Source of the DNA: Anaerolineales bacterium
GTDB lineage: Bacteria; Chloroflexota; Anaerolineae; Anaerolineales; UBA6663
Reading direction: 5' to 3'
Length of the DNA: 64,000 bases
NCBI GenBank assembly: GCA_020850595.1
Contig: JADZEK010000160.1
Span: 1-64,000, forward strand
Shown here: piece after piece, positions 18,905 to 28,209 of the stretch
Layout of the letters: each line of letters opens with the position of its first letter
Position numbering within the stretch: the stretch's first letter is position 1
Program-made: the position numbers and the translations under genes
Notes under the pieces: generated by a model
What the model was told of the DNA's origin: nothing
The model's input: only the letters and a program-made list of their open reading frames with translations
Databases searched by the model: none

Positions 18905-19162
18905 GTGCGTCAAACCTTGTCCTTTCTCTTAACCCTACTGATTGACGGGGACGACCCCGAAAACCTGCGCGGCCGGCTGCGAGCCGTGCTCCACGACCGG
19001 GAACGAACCTTTGCGAATGCGCCTGAACTGCTGAATGCGCTATTCGCCGAGGTGGCCGACGGGTTGGCCCCGCCGGCCGACATGCCCGCGACGCCCACCA
19101 CCAGCGATGCGCCTGGGGACGGATTGACCGTCCCGCCGGCCGGAGGCGGGCCAACACTCTGA
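18905..19162 (+). CDS. Small hypothetical protein between regulator and RHS gene
   Basis: The frame codes for 85 residues from a GTG start. The first half, RQTLSFLLTLLIDGDDPENL and then LRGRLRAVLHDRERTF, looks like a conserved small domain; the tail is Pro/Thr-rich. No signal peptide or catalytic motif is seen. It sits 57 bp after the SARP-like gene and 35 bp before the RHS gene, all in one direction, so the three may be co-transcribed. Function unknown. Confidence 0.55.
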   Translation: MRQTLSFLLTLLIDGDDPENLRGRLRAVLHDRERTFANAPELLNALFAEVADGLAPPADMPATPTTSDAPGDGLTVPPAGGGPTL

Positions 19163-19197
19163 GAGATCAACTGTCTGTTCGTAAGAGGGAACTTGAG

Positions 19198-22100
19198 ATG
19201 AAGCGCCTGGTCCTTCTGTCTTGTATTGCCAGTTTGTTGTTTCCGTCCGGCTTATTGCCGGCGGCACGGGCCGCGCTCCCGCGCGACACCAATGTCCCCG
19301 GCCAAAACATCACCACCGCCGTCACCTGGAACCTGGCCGGCAGCCCTTACATCGTGCAGGGCCTCGTCAACATCGCCAGCGGCGGCTCGCTGACCATCGA
19401 GCCGGGCGTGGTCGTCAAGTTCGACGCTAACCAATGGATGAGAGTCGAGGCGGGCGGCGTGCTTACCGCCACGGGCACCTCCGGCCAGCCCATCAGCTTC
19501 ACGTCCAGCGCCGGCAGCCCGGCGCCCGGCGATTGGCAAGACCTGGTCGTCTACGGCGCCGCCACGCTCCAGCACTGCGACTTCAGCCATGGGGCCGGCG
19601 GCGGCCACTGGAGCCAGCTTGAGATCAACAGCTCGAGCGTGGTCGTCGAAGATTGCGCCATTCACGACGGCCTGCGCGACGGCATCCGGCTGTGGGGCGA
19701 CCCGGGCACCACGCCCACCCTGCGCAACCTGGCGATCAGCAACAATGGCATGGCCGCCATCCGCATGACCCGACTCGATATCAGCGCTGTCTTGGACAAT
19801 CTCACCCTGAGCGGCAACGGCCTGGATGCCCTGACCTGGGAAACACAAACCACCGGCGGGGGCAACGTAACCATCAATGGGGCTGGCCTCAACGGCGCCC
19901 CGCTCCAGGGCGGCAACCTGCAGTTGTCGGCCGGCACCCAGCTGACGCTCACAGCCGGCACGACTCTCAAACTCGGAACCGGCGCTTACCTTCAGGTGTC
20001 GAGCGGCACCCAGCTGGTGGCCGCCGGCACCGCTGCTCAGCCCGTCACCATCACCAGCGCGGCGGCTTCGCCCGGCCCCGGTGATTGGCAGGGCATCTTT
20101 ATCCAGAGCGGCGCCGCAGCCACCCTGCAGCACTGCGACCTCGCTTACGGCGGGGGCGGCGCGTGGTCTTGGAACATTGAGATTGACAGCCCCAACGTGC
20201 TGCTGGAAGACTGTGCTATCCATCATGGACTCCATGACGGCGTGCGCCTCGACGGGCTGGGGGGTATGGCGCCCACGCTGCGCAACGTGCTTATTCACGA
20301 CAACGCCGGCGCGGCCATGTATAGCGGCGACCGGGTAAGCCCCCACCTGCAAAACGTGACCTTCGCGGGCAATGGCGCCAACGTCTGGCAAATGGCCGGC
20401 GGCGGCACGGCCGGCGACCACCTGACGTTCGAAGGCGGCGGTTTGAATGGCGCTCCGATCGTTTTGCTGGGCGACCCAGGCATCAATGCCGGCTCGGTGG
20501 TCACGCTCACCCCGGGTACAACCCTGGCCTTCGAGGCGCAGAAGCAGCTCTCCGTGTCAGATGGGAGCAGCCTGATCGCCGACGGCACCCCCAGCCAACC
20601 AATCATCTTTACTACCGCCAACGCCAGCCCCGCACCCGGCCAGTGGGGCCGGATCGTCGTCGGCTACACAGGCGCCAACTTGCTGCTGGACAACTGCGTG
20701 GTGCGGTACGCGGGCTACGGCGGCAATTCGGCGGTCCAGCTGCAGACCACGGGCAGCGTGCAGATCACCCACTGCGTGCTCGAGCACAATCAGAACACCG
20801 CCATTACGGTAGATGCCGAGATCGAGGCGATGCAGGCTGACCACAACGTCTATCGCGATAACGCTTACGGGATTGACTACAACCCGGGGTTGCCGGTAGG
20901 GGTGCTGGCAACCCCCATTGACGCGCGCTTCAGTAGTTGGGACGACCCGAGCGGCCCCTTCAACGCAACGAGCAACCCCAGCGGCCTGGGTCTCGGGGTG
21001 GACGACTACGTCCTCTTCGCGCCGTGGGACGAGGGCGTGGCCGGAGATGGGCCTGACCTGGTCACGACCGTCAGCGCCGCCGCCGGACCGTGGCATCCTG
21101 GCGACAATCTATCCGTCTCCTACGTGGTCACGAACACCGGCGCGCAGGCCACCAGCGCCACAGCTTGGGAAGACGCCCTCTACTTCTCGGCCGATCAGGA
21201 CTACGACTCCGGCGATATCTTGCTAGGGACGCAGTTCCACGCCGGCAGCCTCGCACCCAGTGCTAGCTACACCGCCAGCCTCAATGTCCCGGTGCCCAAC
21301 GTCGCCGAGCGGCCCTGGTTCGTCCTGGCCGTAGCCGACCACAATTACACTTCGGGCGACGCGGACCGCACCACCAACACCGGCGCCTCCGGGCCGGTGT
21401 TGGTGCAGGTGCCCACCCTGCCCATGAATACCACCACCCTGGGGCAAGCCCCCTGGCCGCGGGGCGCGTTGTATAAATTCACGCCTTCCGCCGGCGGAAA
21501 CGTGCTGCTTTCGCTCGATGCCCCAGAGGGCGGCTGGCTGCTCTCAGTGCGCGCCCTCAACGCCCCCACGCCCAACGACTACGCCTACCGCACCTGGTCG
21601 GGCGCGGGGGCCACCACGCTGCGGCTTAAGAATCTGCCGCCCGTGCCACACTACGTCTGGGTCAAGCCGCAGAATATCGGACCGAATCTGTTCAGTCTCA
21701 CCGCTCAGACCTTTACCCTGCCGGAGCCGCTCGCCCTTGACTCCGTGTCGCCTGACGTGGTTGATCTGGGTTATCACGGTTGGACGCGGGCGGTCTCCGT
21801 GACCATCCGCGGCGCGGGCTTCACGCCGGCCACCACCGTCAGCCTGCTCGACCCCGAAAACGAAGTCCAACTAGATGGCGTGCGCTTCCTCGACGAGAAC
21901 ACCCTGCGCGCCAACGTGCACGCCAACTGGGATAACCCCAGCGGCTGCGTCTTGCCGTGTGGCGGCACCTTCGATGTGCAGGTCCACGAGGGCGCTCAAA
22001 CCGTCGCCCTGCCAGATGGCCTGACGGCCGGCTGGCAGATACAGCTTGGGGCCCCGCCGGCCAACGACCGGCCGCCGTGCGAGTTGAACGTTTCGTTTGA

Positions 22101-25100
22101 TGCGCCGCAATTTGTGCGCTCTGGGCGGGAATTTCCGGTAACGGTCAATTGGGAAAACCATTGCGGCGACCTCACCCCCCAGCAGGTGCTATTGACCTCG
22201 GACAATGCCCGCTTCCGCTTCCCAGCTGACCCGGCGCCGCGCGGCCAGTATCTCGAGTTGTTTATCACCAATCAGGGCGAGGGACCGCTCGAGTTGATCC
22301 CCCAGGGCGCCACGGGCAGCATTCTGGTGCTGGCCCAGCCTATTACCGGGGGCACGCACGTCGCCGTGCCGCTCGATCTGAGCTACATGCAAACCATGCG
22401 CTGCGAGCCGCATTGGCCCGAGATGAACATCGTCTGTGGGCCGACCCACCACTTGCCGCCCCTGGCCCTTTTCCGCCCAGATCATGTCTCGGAGGCGGAT
22501 TGGGCTACTTTGACCAATCCCAGCCAGCTTGGGCTGAATGGCTTCACCCAGGGCTACCTGGACTGGCTGACAGCCGAGGCGGTGCGCCTCGCACGGCAGG
22601 GCGTGCGCACCGCGGACGTAAACACCCTTATCGCCTCCGCCCTGGGCTGGCGGATAGACTCGGGCGTGCTCCAGCGCCAGTACCTCGGCGCACTTGGCTA
22701 CGGCCTGCCCGACCCAACCAACATTCACCTGGAAACCGACGGCTTCGGAGATTATTTCCTCAAACTCGGCAGTGCCTCGCGTCCCTTCCTGGCGCAGCCC
22801 AACGGCGGCTGGCGTGGCGTTCCGGGCGACAACGCCGTGCTGGTCGCGGCCGGCGGCATCGTCACCCTCACCGAGCCCGACGGCACTCGAATGATCTTCC
22901 TGCCCGATGGCCGGCTCGGTTCTGTGAAAGATGCCAGCGGCAACACCCTCACTGCCGGCTACACCGGCGGCCGGCTCACCAGTTACACCGACAGCCTCGG
23001 CGACACGGTCAGCTTCGCCTACAACGGCCAGGGGCGCCTGGCCAGTGTCACCGACCCGGTTGGGCGGGTGACGACCTATACCTACAACCCGGCGGGCGAC
23101 CTGCTCACTGCCGTCAACGCCCCGAACGGCACCATCCAATTCGAGTACAGCACGGCGACCGACGTCTATCGCCGCCACGCCGTCACCCGCATCATCTTCC
23201 CAGACGGCAATGCCGCCCACTTCAGCTATGACGCGCAAGGCCGGCTCACGCAGCAAAGCCTGAACGGCGCCGCTGAAGTGTTGAATCTCGCTTACGACGC
23301 CGTGACGGGCGAAACCACGATCACCGATGCCCTCGGGCAGAGCGTCACGCAGGAGCGAGGCCTTTTTGGGCCGGCCGCCTTCACCAGCCCGCTGGGCCAG
23401 ACCGGCGAGTACACCTATGATTCCGCCGGCCGCCTCACCGGCCGGGAGTATGCCGGCAACGCCGTAGCCATCGCCTACGATGTCCGCGGGCGCCCCGTCG
23501 CCGTCACCGACAGCCTCGGCCAGACTGCCCAAATGGGTTACACCCTCGACACTGGTCTCCTGGCGCGTTTCAGTGACCCAAATGGCAACGTTACGCGCTT
23601 CGACTACGACTCGCATGCCAACCTGGTCGAAATTGAGCGCGCCGACGGCACGGCCGAAAACTTTGATTATGACCAGGTGGGCCAGCCGGTGCAGGTCACT
23701 GACCGCCGGGGGCAGACGCTGAGGTTAACCTATAACGCCACGGGCCTGCTTACTCGCAAAGACTACCCCGACGGCCACTACATCCTGTTTGACTACGACG
23801 CCCACCGCAACTTAACGCAGACGGTGGAGGTCAGTGCCACAGCCCGCCTGACGCTGACCCTCACCTACGACGGGAGTGATCGCCTCACGCGCATCACCTA
23901 CCCGAACGGCCGCTATGTGAACTACCAGTACGACGTCGCCGGGCGCATCGCCCACCTGAGCGATCAAAGTAGCTTCAGCCTGGACTACGACTACGCGCCG
24001 TCGGGGCGGCTGTGGCGCGTGCGCAACAGCGGGAATACCCTGGTGGAGTACACCTACGACGCCGCCGGGCGCTTGACGCGCGCCCAAAACGGCAACAATA
24101 CGGCCACCACCTACCAATTCGATGCGAGCAGCCACGTCACGCGCATCGCCCTCCTCGGTCCCGGCGATGCGTTGCTGCGCGAGTTCGTCTACACCTACGA
24201 CGCGCTTGGGCGGCGGATCACTCAGACCACAACCGAGGGCACGACCAGCTTCGGATACGACGCCGTGGGACAGCTCACCTCCGCTTCCCTGCCGGGCGGC
24301 CCGACCCTGACCTATACCTACGACGCCGCCGGCAACCGCACCCAGACCACCACCAATGCCGTGCCGACGGCCTATAGCGCGAACGCCCTCAATCAATACA
24401 CAGACGTTGGCGGCAGCCCCTTGACTTACGATGCCGATGGGAACACGCTCACTCATGACGGCGCGACGTACACCTGGGACGCGGATGGCAACCTGACGGC
24501 CATGAACGCGCCCGGCGAGGCCTGGACCTTTGAGTACGACGCGCTCGGCAACCGCGTGGCCGCCACCCGCAACGGCGTGCGCACCGAGTACCTGGTGGAC
24601 CCCACCGGCATGGGCGATGTGCTGGCCGAGTACAACGGCGCGGGCACGCTTATCGCCCGCTATGTTCACGGGCAGGGCCTGGTCAGCCGCATTGCCGGCG
24701 GCAACGCCGCCTACTATGGCTTCGACGCGACCGGCAACACCGCGCTGCTCACCGATCCCACCGGCGCGGTGATCAACACCTATCGTTACCTGCCCTTCGG
24801 CGAGGTCGCCAACGCCACCGAAGGCCTCGCCAATCCCTTCCAGTTCGGCGGCAAGTGGGGCATGCTGCGCGCCGCCGGCTTGACTCTGTCTCGCCTGCGC
24901 GGCTATAGCCCCAGCCTCGGTCGCTTTATCAGCGAGGAACCGAGCGAAGTCTTGAGTACAAACCTGTACCGGTATGCCGGCAACAGTCCCATGAACTTTA
25001 CCGACCCCGATGGGCTGTGGCCAACTTCGGTCGAAGAATGGCTGTCATTCTCCGGCCATGTGGTTGACGCGATGGAAGTACCGGTGGATGGCACACTGTG

Positions 25101-26514
25101 GGCGATGAAACGTGGCAATGCAACAGAGATTGCTGGGCTGGAGAAATTCGGGACCGCCAGCGTGGCCGACATCAGGCACAGCGCCCCCGTACTTGCCTTC
25201 GAAAGCGAGGCCAAAATTGCCAAACTGCAGGCGAAGTCTCTGGCCCGCGCCAAAAAGCTGGCCGTGCAGGGAGCGAAATGGCGCGTCGCCCAAGGGCCCC
25301 TCAAGGTCCTTGGCACCGGGCTGGACGTCCTCAGCACGGGGGTAGAGGCTTACCAAGGCGTGACGACCTTCGCCAACGACGTCGAGAACTACAACAAGCA
25401 ACCTACCGACGACAACATGGCCACGGTGCTCCAGAACATGTACCTAAGCACGGCCAAGACGGCGACCGGGTTCATTCCGTTTGGGGATATCGCCGTTGAT
25501 GCTGCCTTCTGGCTTGGCGATAACACCCTCGGTCGCGCGACGTATGGGGTCGTTCACTGGGCCTATTCCAGGGGCCGCAAGCCCGAAGACGTGCTCAATC
25601 AAGAGGCCTATCAGCGCTGGCTCCATCACAGCACCGATCAGCGCACCTCAGGCGACCCTAACGAGATCGCTGGCCCCGTAGGCTTTGGCAATCCCGGCTG
25701 GCTGGCGCCGCAGGAAATGCTTTACACGATCCACTTCGAGAACGTGCCCACCGCCACCGCCCCGGCTGGCGTGGTGCTGGTGACCACCACGCTCGACCCC
25801 GACCTGGACCCGGCCAGCGTCCGCGTCTGGGGCTACGGCTTCGGCGACACCAGCCGCGCCTTCGCCCAGCCGCAGGCCACCATCAACGAGGTGGTGGAGG
25901 CCGAGGCGTTGCTGGGCGTGGATGTGCACGTGACGGCGACGGCGCAAGGCAGCCAACTCACCTGGCTGTTCACCACCCTGGACCCAGCCACCGGCGGCCA
26001 GCCGGCCCCCTGGCTGCCGCTCGGTTTCTTGCCGCCTAATGACAACCAGGGAGCCGGCGAGGGCTGGGTGATCTTTAGCGCCCTGCCGCTGGCGGGCAAG
26101 CCGACCGGCACCGCCGCCACCGCCCAGGCGCGGGTGTACTTTGACGACAACCCATACATAGACACCAACGTCCACCTGAACACGCTCGACACGGTGCCGC
26201 CCACCGCCACGGTTTCGACTATGCCCACCGTCACACACAGCCTCACCTTCACTGTGAACTGGAGCGGCAGCGACGCGGACAGTGGCATCGCCGGCTACGA
26301 CGTCTGGGTGGCCATCAACGGCGATTGGGGCCTCTGGCAGAGCCAAACGGTGGCGACCAGCGCCGTCTTCACCGGCACCCCGGACAGCCTGTATGAGTTC
26401 GTGGTCCTGGCCGTGGACAACGCCGGCAACCGCCCACCCGTGCCGCCCGCCGTGCAGGCCTATACGATCCTGGTGGCTGACTATCGGCTGTATTTGCCTT
26501 GGACAGCGCGCTAG
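19198..26514 (+). CDS. Giant secreted RHS/YD-repeat protein
   Basis: The 2438-residue protein starts with a signal peptide (MKRLVLLSCIASLLFPSGLL). Beta-helix repeats cover about 40-560 (SLTIEPGVVVKFDA, PGDWQDLVV and similar). A CARDB-like domain lies near 615-720 (YVVTNTGAQ). IPT-like and other Ig-type segments follow. YD repeats run from about 1220 to 1870 (SYDAQGRL, YTYDAAGN) and end in the RHS core (LRGYSPSLGRFISEEP and YRYAGNSPMNFTDPDG, near 1895-1940). Some 500 residues follow the core: a variable helical part, then Ig-like domains ending in RLYLPWTAR. YD/RHS shells enclose and deliver C-terminal toxins or act in adhesion. No known toxin motif is visible and no immunity gene follows, so adhesion or surface display is as likely as toxin delivery. 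AAGAGGGAACTTGAG precedes ATG. Confidence 0.92.
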   Translation: MKRLVLLSCIASLLFPSGLLPAARAALPRDTNVPGQNITTAVTWNLAGSPYIVQGLVNIASGGSLTIEPGVVVKFDANQWMRVEAGGVLTATGTSGQPISFTSSAGSPAPGDWQDLVVYGAATLQHCDFSHGAGGGHWSQLEINSSSVVVEDCAIHDGLRDGIRLWGDPGTTPTLRNLAISNNGMAAIRMTRLDISAVLDNLTLSGNGLDALTWETQTTGGGNVTINGAGLNGAPLQGGNLQLSAGTQLTLTAGTTLKLGTGAYLQVSSGTQLVAAGTAAQPVTITSAAASPGPGDWQGIFIQSGAAATLQHCDLAYGGGGAWSWNIEIDSPNVLLEDCAIHHGLHDGVRLDGLGGMAPTLRNVLIHDNAGAAMYSGDRVSPHLQNVTFAGNGANVWQMAGGGTAGDHLTFEGGGLNGAPIVLLGDPGINAGSVVTLTPGTTLAFEAQKQLSVSDGSSLIADGTPSQPIIFTTANASPAPGQWGRIVVGYTGANLLLDNCVVRYAGYGGNSAVQLQTTGSVQITHCVLEHNQNTAITVDAEIEAMQADHNVYRDNAYGIDYNPGLPVGVLATPIDARFSSWDDPSGPFNATSNPSGLGLGVDDYVLFAPWDEGVAGDGPDLVTTVSAAAGPWHPGDNLSVSYVVTNTGAQATSATAWEDALYFSADQDYDSGDILLGTQFHAGSLAPSASYTASLNVPVPNVAERPWFVLAVADHNYTSGDADRTTNTGASGPVLVQVPTLPMNTTTLGQAPWPRGALYKFTPSAGGNVLLSLDAPEGGWLLSVRALNAPTPNDYAYRTWSGAGATTLRLKNLPPVPHYVWVKPQNIGPNLFSLTAQTFTLPEPLALDSVSPDVVDLGYHGWTRAVSVTIRGAGFTPATTVSLLDPENEVQLDGVRFLDENTLRANVHANWDNPSGCVLPCGGTFDVQVHEGAQTVALPDGLTAGWQIQLGAPPANDRPPCELNVSFDAPQFVRSGREFPVTVNWENHCGDLTPQQVLLTSDNARFRFPADPAPRGQYLELFITNQGEGPLELIPQGATGSILVLAQPITGGTHVAVPLDLSYMQTMRCEPHWPEMNIVCGPTHHLPPLALFRPDHVSEADWATLTNPSQLGLNGFTQGYLDWLTAEAVRLARQGVRTADVNTLIASALGWRIDSGVLQRQYLGALGYGLPDPTNIHLETDGFGDYFLKLGSASRPFLAQPNGGWRGVPGDNAVLVAAGGIVTLTEPDGTRMIFLPDGRLGSVKDASGNTLTAGYTGGRLTSYTDSLGDTVSFAYNGQGRLASVTDPVGRVTTYTYNPAGDLLTAVNAPNGTIQFEYSTATDVYRRHAVTRIIFPDGNAAHFSYDAQGRLTQQSLNGAAEVLNLAYDAVTGETTITDALGQSVTQERGLFGPAAFTSPLGQTGEYTYDSAGRLTGREYAGNAVAIAYDVRGRPVAVTDSLGQTAQMGYTLDTGLLARFSDPNGNVTRFDYDSHANLVEIERADGTAENFDYDQVGQPVQVTDRRGQTLRLTYNATGLLTRKDYPDGHYILFDYDAHRNLTQTVEVSATARLTLTLTYDGSDRLTRITYPNGRYVNYQYDVAGRIAHLSDQSSFSLDYDYAPSGRLWRVRNSGNTLVEYTYDAAGRLTRAQNGNNTATTYQFDASSHVTRIALLGPGDALLREFVYTYDALGRRITQTTTEGTTSFGYDAVGQLTSASLPGGPTLTYTYDAAGNRTQTTTNAVPTAYSANALNQYTDVGGSPLTYDADGNTLTHDGATYTWDADGNLTAMNAPGEAWTFEYDALGNRVAATRNGVRTEYLVDPTGMGDVLAEYNGAGTLIARYVHGQGLVSRIAGGNAAYYGFDATGNTALLTDPTGAVINTYRYLPFGEVANATEGLANPFQFGGKWGMLRAAGLTLSRLRGYSPSLGRFISEEPSEVLSTNLYRYAGNSPMNFTDPDGLWPTSVEEWLSFSGHVVDAMEVPVDGTLWAMKRGNATEIAGLEKFGTASVADIRHSAPVLAFESEAKIAKLQAKSLARAKKLAVQGAKWRVAQGPLKVLGTGLDVLSTGVEAYQGVTTFANDVENYNKQPTDDNMATVLQNMYLSTAKTATGFIPFGDIAVDAAFWLGDNTLGRATYGVVHWAYSRGRKPEDVLNQEAYQRWLHHSTDQRTSGDPNEIAGPVGFGNPGWLAPQEMLYTIHFENVPTATAPAGVVLVTTTLDPDLDPASVRVWGYGFGDTSRAFAQPQATINEVVEAEALLGVDVHVTATAQGSQLTWLFTTLDPATGGQPAPWLPLGFLPPNDNQGAGEGWVIFSALPLAGKPTGTAATAQARVYFDDNPYIDTNVHLNTLDTVPPTATVSTMPTVTHSLTFTVNWSGSDADSGIAGYDVWVAINGDWGLWQSQTVATSAVFTGTPDSLYEFVVLAVDNAGNRPPVPPAVQAYTILVADYRLYLPWTAR

Positions 26515-26858
26515 TGACGACCGAGCAATCCCGACTGTCGAATCCGGCTGTTTGCTGCACAAGATGCCAGCTAAAACCGGCAGGACGAACGCCAGCAAAT
26601 TCAGCCTTAATAAGGAGGAAGAGTTCGAATTGTCGGCTTCTGCGTAAGAGCCTGACGAACAAGCACGACTATCACAATAGGCTACGAAGAATTGGTTTGG
26701 AAGGCTTATTGACAGGCGCCGTGAATTCTTTACACTGAGCCAGTACCTGTTGAATGGACCGAGCAAGGGAACAATTACATAGACCGGTAGACCCTTACTC
26801 GGTTTGGGAACACTCTTACGCGAAATTACTCATTTTCGAGCACCCTAAAGGGATAGGT
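26515..26858. other. Gap of about 340 bp after the RHS gene, with one promoter-like site
   Basis: No coding frame is convincing, and no immunity-type gene is visible. TTGACA at about 26709 is followed after 16 bp by TACACT, a plausible sigma-70 promoter reading toward the second tRNA-Cys half. This could be what is left of the tRNA promoter or of an element's own gene. Confidence 0.4.
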
Positions 26859-26903
26859 CTGCAAAACCCTCATTCGGCGGTTCAAATCCGCCCGGCGCCT
26901 CTG
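26859..26903 (+). repeat. tRNA-Cys(GCA) 3' half, 45-bp direct repeat copy 2 (attachment-site like)
   Basis: It is identical to 16323-16367 over 45 bp, running from the anticodon loop to just past the discriminator base. The flanks differ completely on both sides. Three bases before it (GGT, 26856-26858) can pair with part of the anticodon stem, but there is no D arm or acceptor 5' strand, so it is not a complete tRNA. It marks the right end of the island as I read it. Confidence 0.85.
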
Positions 26904-26918
26904 ATTGAACAAATTCGC

Positions 26919-26950
26919 AAAAGAGCCCCAACAGGTTGGGGCTCTTTTTT
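26919..26950 (+). terminator. Intrinsic terminator after second tRNA-Cys half
   Basis: The stem AAAAGAGCCCCAA / TTGGGGCTCTTTTTT has a 4-base loop and a T-run. It begins 15 bp after the repeat, as a tRNA terminator would. Confidence 0.85.
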
Positions 26951-27258
26951 ATTACCTGCCGAAATATGGCGGGTGAAACCAAAAGGGCCAAAACCGAGTA
27001 AGGGAATTTGGCCCAAACGAGCAGGGGAACAACCCCAACCGTTATACGCCCGTCCCACTGGTACACCCGGAGGCATCGTACGATGAATACGCGACGGACA
27101 CTCAATCGGCAGGTGGGCGGAGGGTGCATCTCGAGAACCCATTGACACACTAAGAACTGAGCGGCGGGCGCGCCGCCGCCGGCTGAATTGACAATGGGCA
27201 ACCGACCAGGCAGATTCAGATTTGGTCGAGGGATCCCGTCTGAACTGAAGGTTGTCCA
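26951..27258. other. Gap of about 310 bp without a gene
   Basis: I see no coding frame with protein-like content, no hairpin with a T-run and no well-spaced promoter. It separates the tRNA remnant from the transposase remnant. Confidence 0.4.
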
Positions 27259-27850
27259 ATGGAAGTGCCGCACACTTGGAGCGATCGAGAAAATGCCGCC
27301 CTGGACCAACTGGGGTACTTTGTCCACACGCGCCAACAGGCATGGCAAGACGGCACGCCGAGTTTGGAGCAGATTGGGCATGAAATGCATGAGCGGGTGA
27401 TAGCGTTGGAGCGGGAATTGCTGGCGATGGAGTTGGCCCGCTACGATGTGGCGGCCGGGCAGATTGAAGGGCGGGTGGGCGCTACCATGCGGTGTGGGAA
27501 CATTATGAAACCTACCTCACGGCCGCGGGGGAAGTAGCGGTGCAGGGTCACCTGTATTGGCCGGCGAGCCACAATGCCAAAAGTATTCCTCCGCTGGAAT
27601 TGCAGGTGGGCAACGTGGGCGGTTACTGGACGCCGCGCGCGGCAGGCAACGATGTGATGGCCCACCTGACCAGCGGCGACGCCGAAGCCCTGTTTGGAAA
27701 ATTGGGCACGATGACGCCACTCGCCCAGCGCGTGGGGCAAGTGGGGACTATCCCGAGTATCTGCGCCAGAAACTGCCCAGTGCCGGCGGGGTCTTGGCAG
27801 CCGCCTGCAAAACCTTGGTCACGCAACGCCTGAAGGCGCCAAGTGCCGGC
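27259..27850 (+). pseudogene. Internally deleted ISKra4-family transposase remnant
   Basis: Three frames must be joined. The first gives an N-terminal helical part (QIGHEMHERVIALERELLAM). The second, from about 27485, gives YETYLTAAGEVAVQGHLYWP, then PPLELQVGNVGGYWTPRAA and DAEALFGKLGTMTP. The third gives YLRQKLPSAGGVLAAACKTL followed by VTQRLK. These are the N-terminal and near-C-terminal blocks of ISKra4-type transposases, whose ends read much like SGVVEAACKTLVAQRLK. The catalytic middle is missing and two frameshifts are present, so it is dead. It lies just right of the tRNA-Cys remnant. Confidence 0.72.
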
Positions 27851-28209
27851 CGGCGCTATCGGCCGGTACGCCCGCAGAAGGCCAGTGTCGCTCGCTTGGC
27901 GCCCGCAGCCACTTCTGGGCTCTACTGCGCCAGCCAGGGTGCTCGCACCGTGAGCCGTGACCGCCACTGGTCAGTTCTGGACGTGCGGGACAGAAAGTCC
28001 TTCCCGGGTTGGGACCCCTGCCCCATGACAGCGCGCGCCTTTCCGCGTAAAGTGGTCACATGCGGCCACGAGGCGCATAACCAACAGGAGGCTCCCCCAG
28101 TAGATGGGCGCCCGTCACTAGCGACGCGCGGTGATGGGTTGCGAATACGGCGGCGGCGCAGCCAGCCGTCCGGCACGCCGGCCCACTCAACCAAACTGAG
28201 GCCACCAGG
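27851..28209. other. Gap of about 360 bp holding a conserved upstream element
   Basis: The frames here look random. The only notable content is the element at 27986-28036, which is repeated ahead of the cytochrome c gene. Ribosome binding sequence GAGG precedes the DUF4336 start at the right end. Confidence 0.45.
27986..28036 (+). promoter_or_regulatory. Conserved upstream element, copy A
   Basis: CGGGACAGAAAGTCC is followed by TTGGGACCCCTG and CCCATGACA. About three quarters of its 50 bases match the element at 29008 without gaps. The first block is an imperfect inverted repeat (GGGAC...GTCC). Its place before a gene start suggests a regulator site; the regulator is unknown. Confidence 0.5.

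Noticed and set aside
19252-20421. A 389-residue reverse-strand frame inside the RHS gene
   Set aside because: The forward strand encodes a signal peptide and beta-helix repeats in frame; the reverse frame has no recognisable domain.
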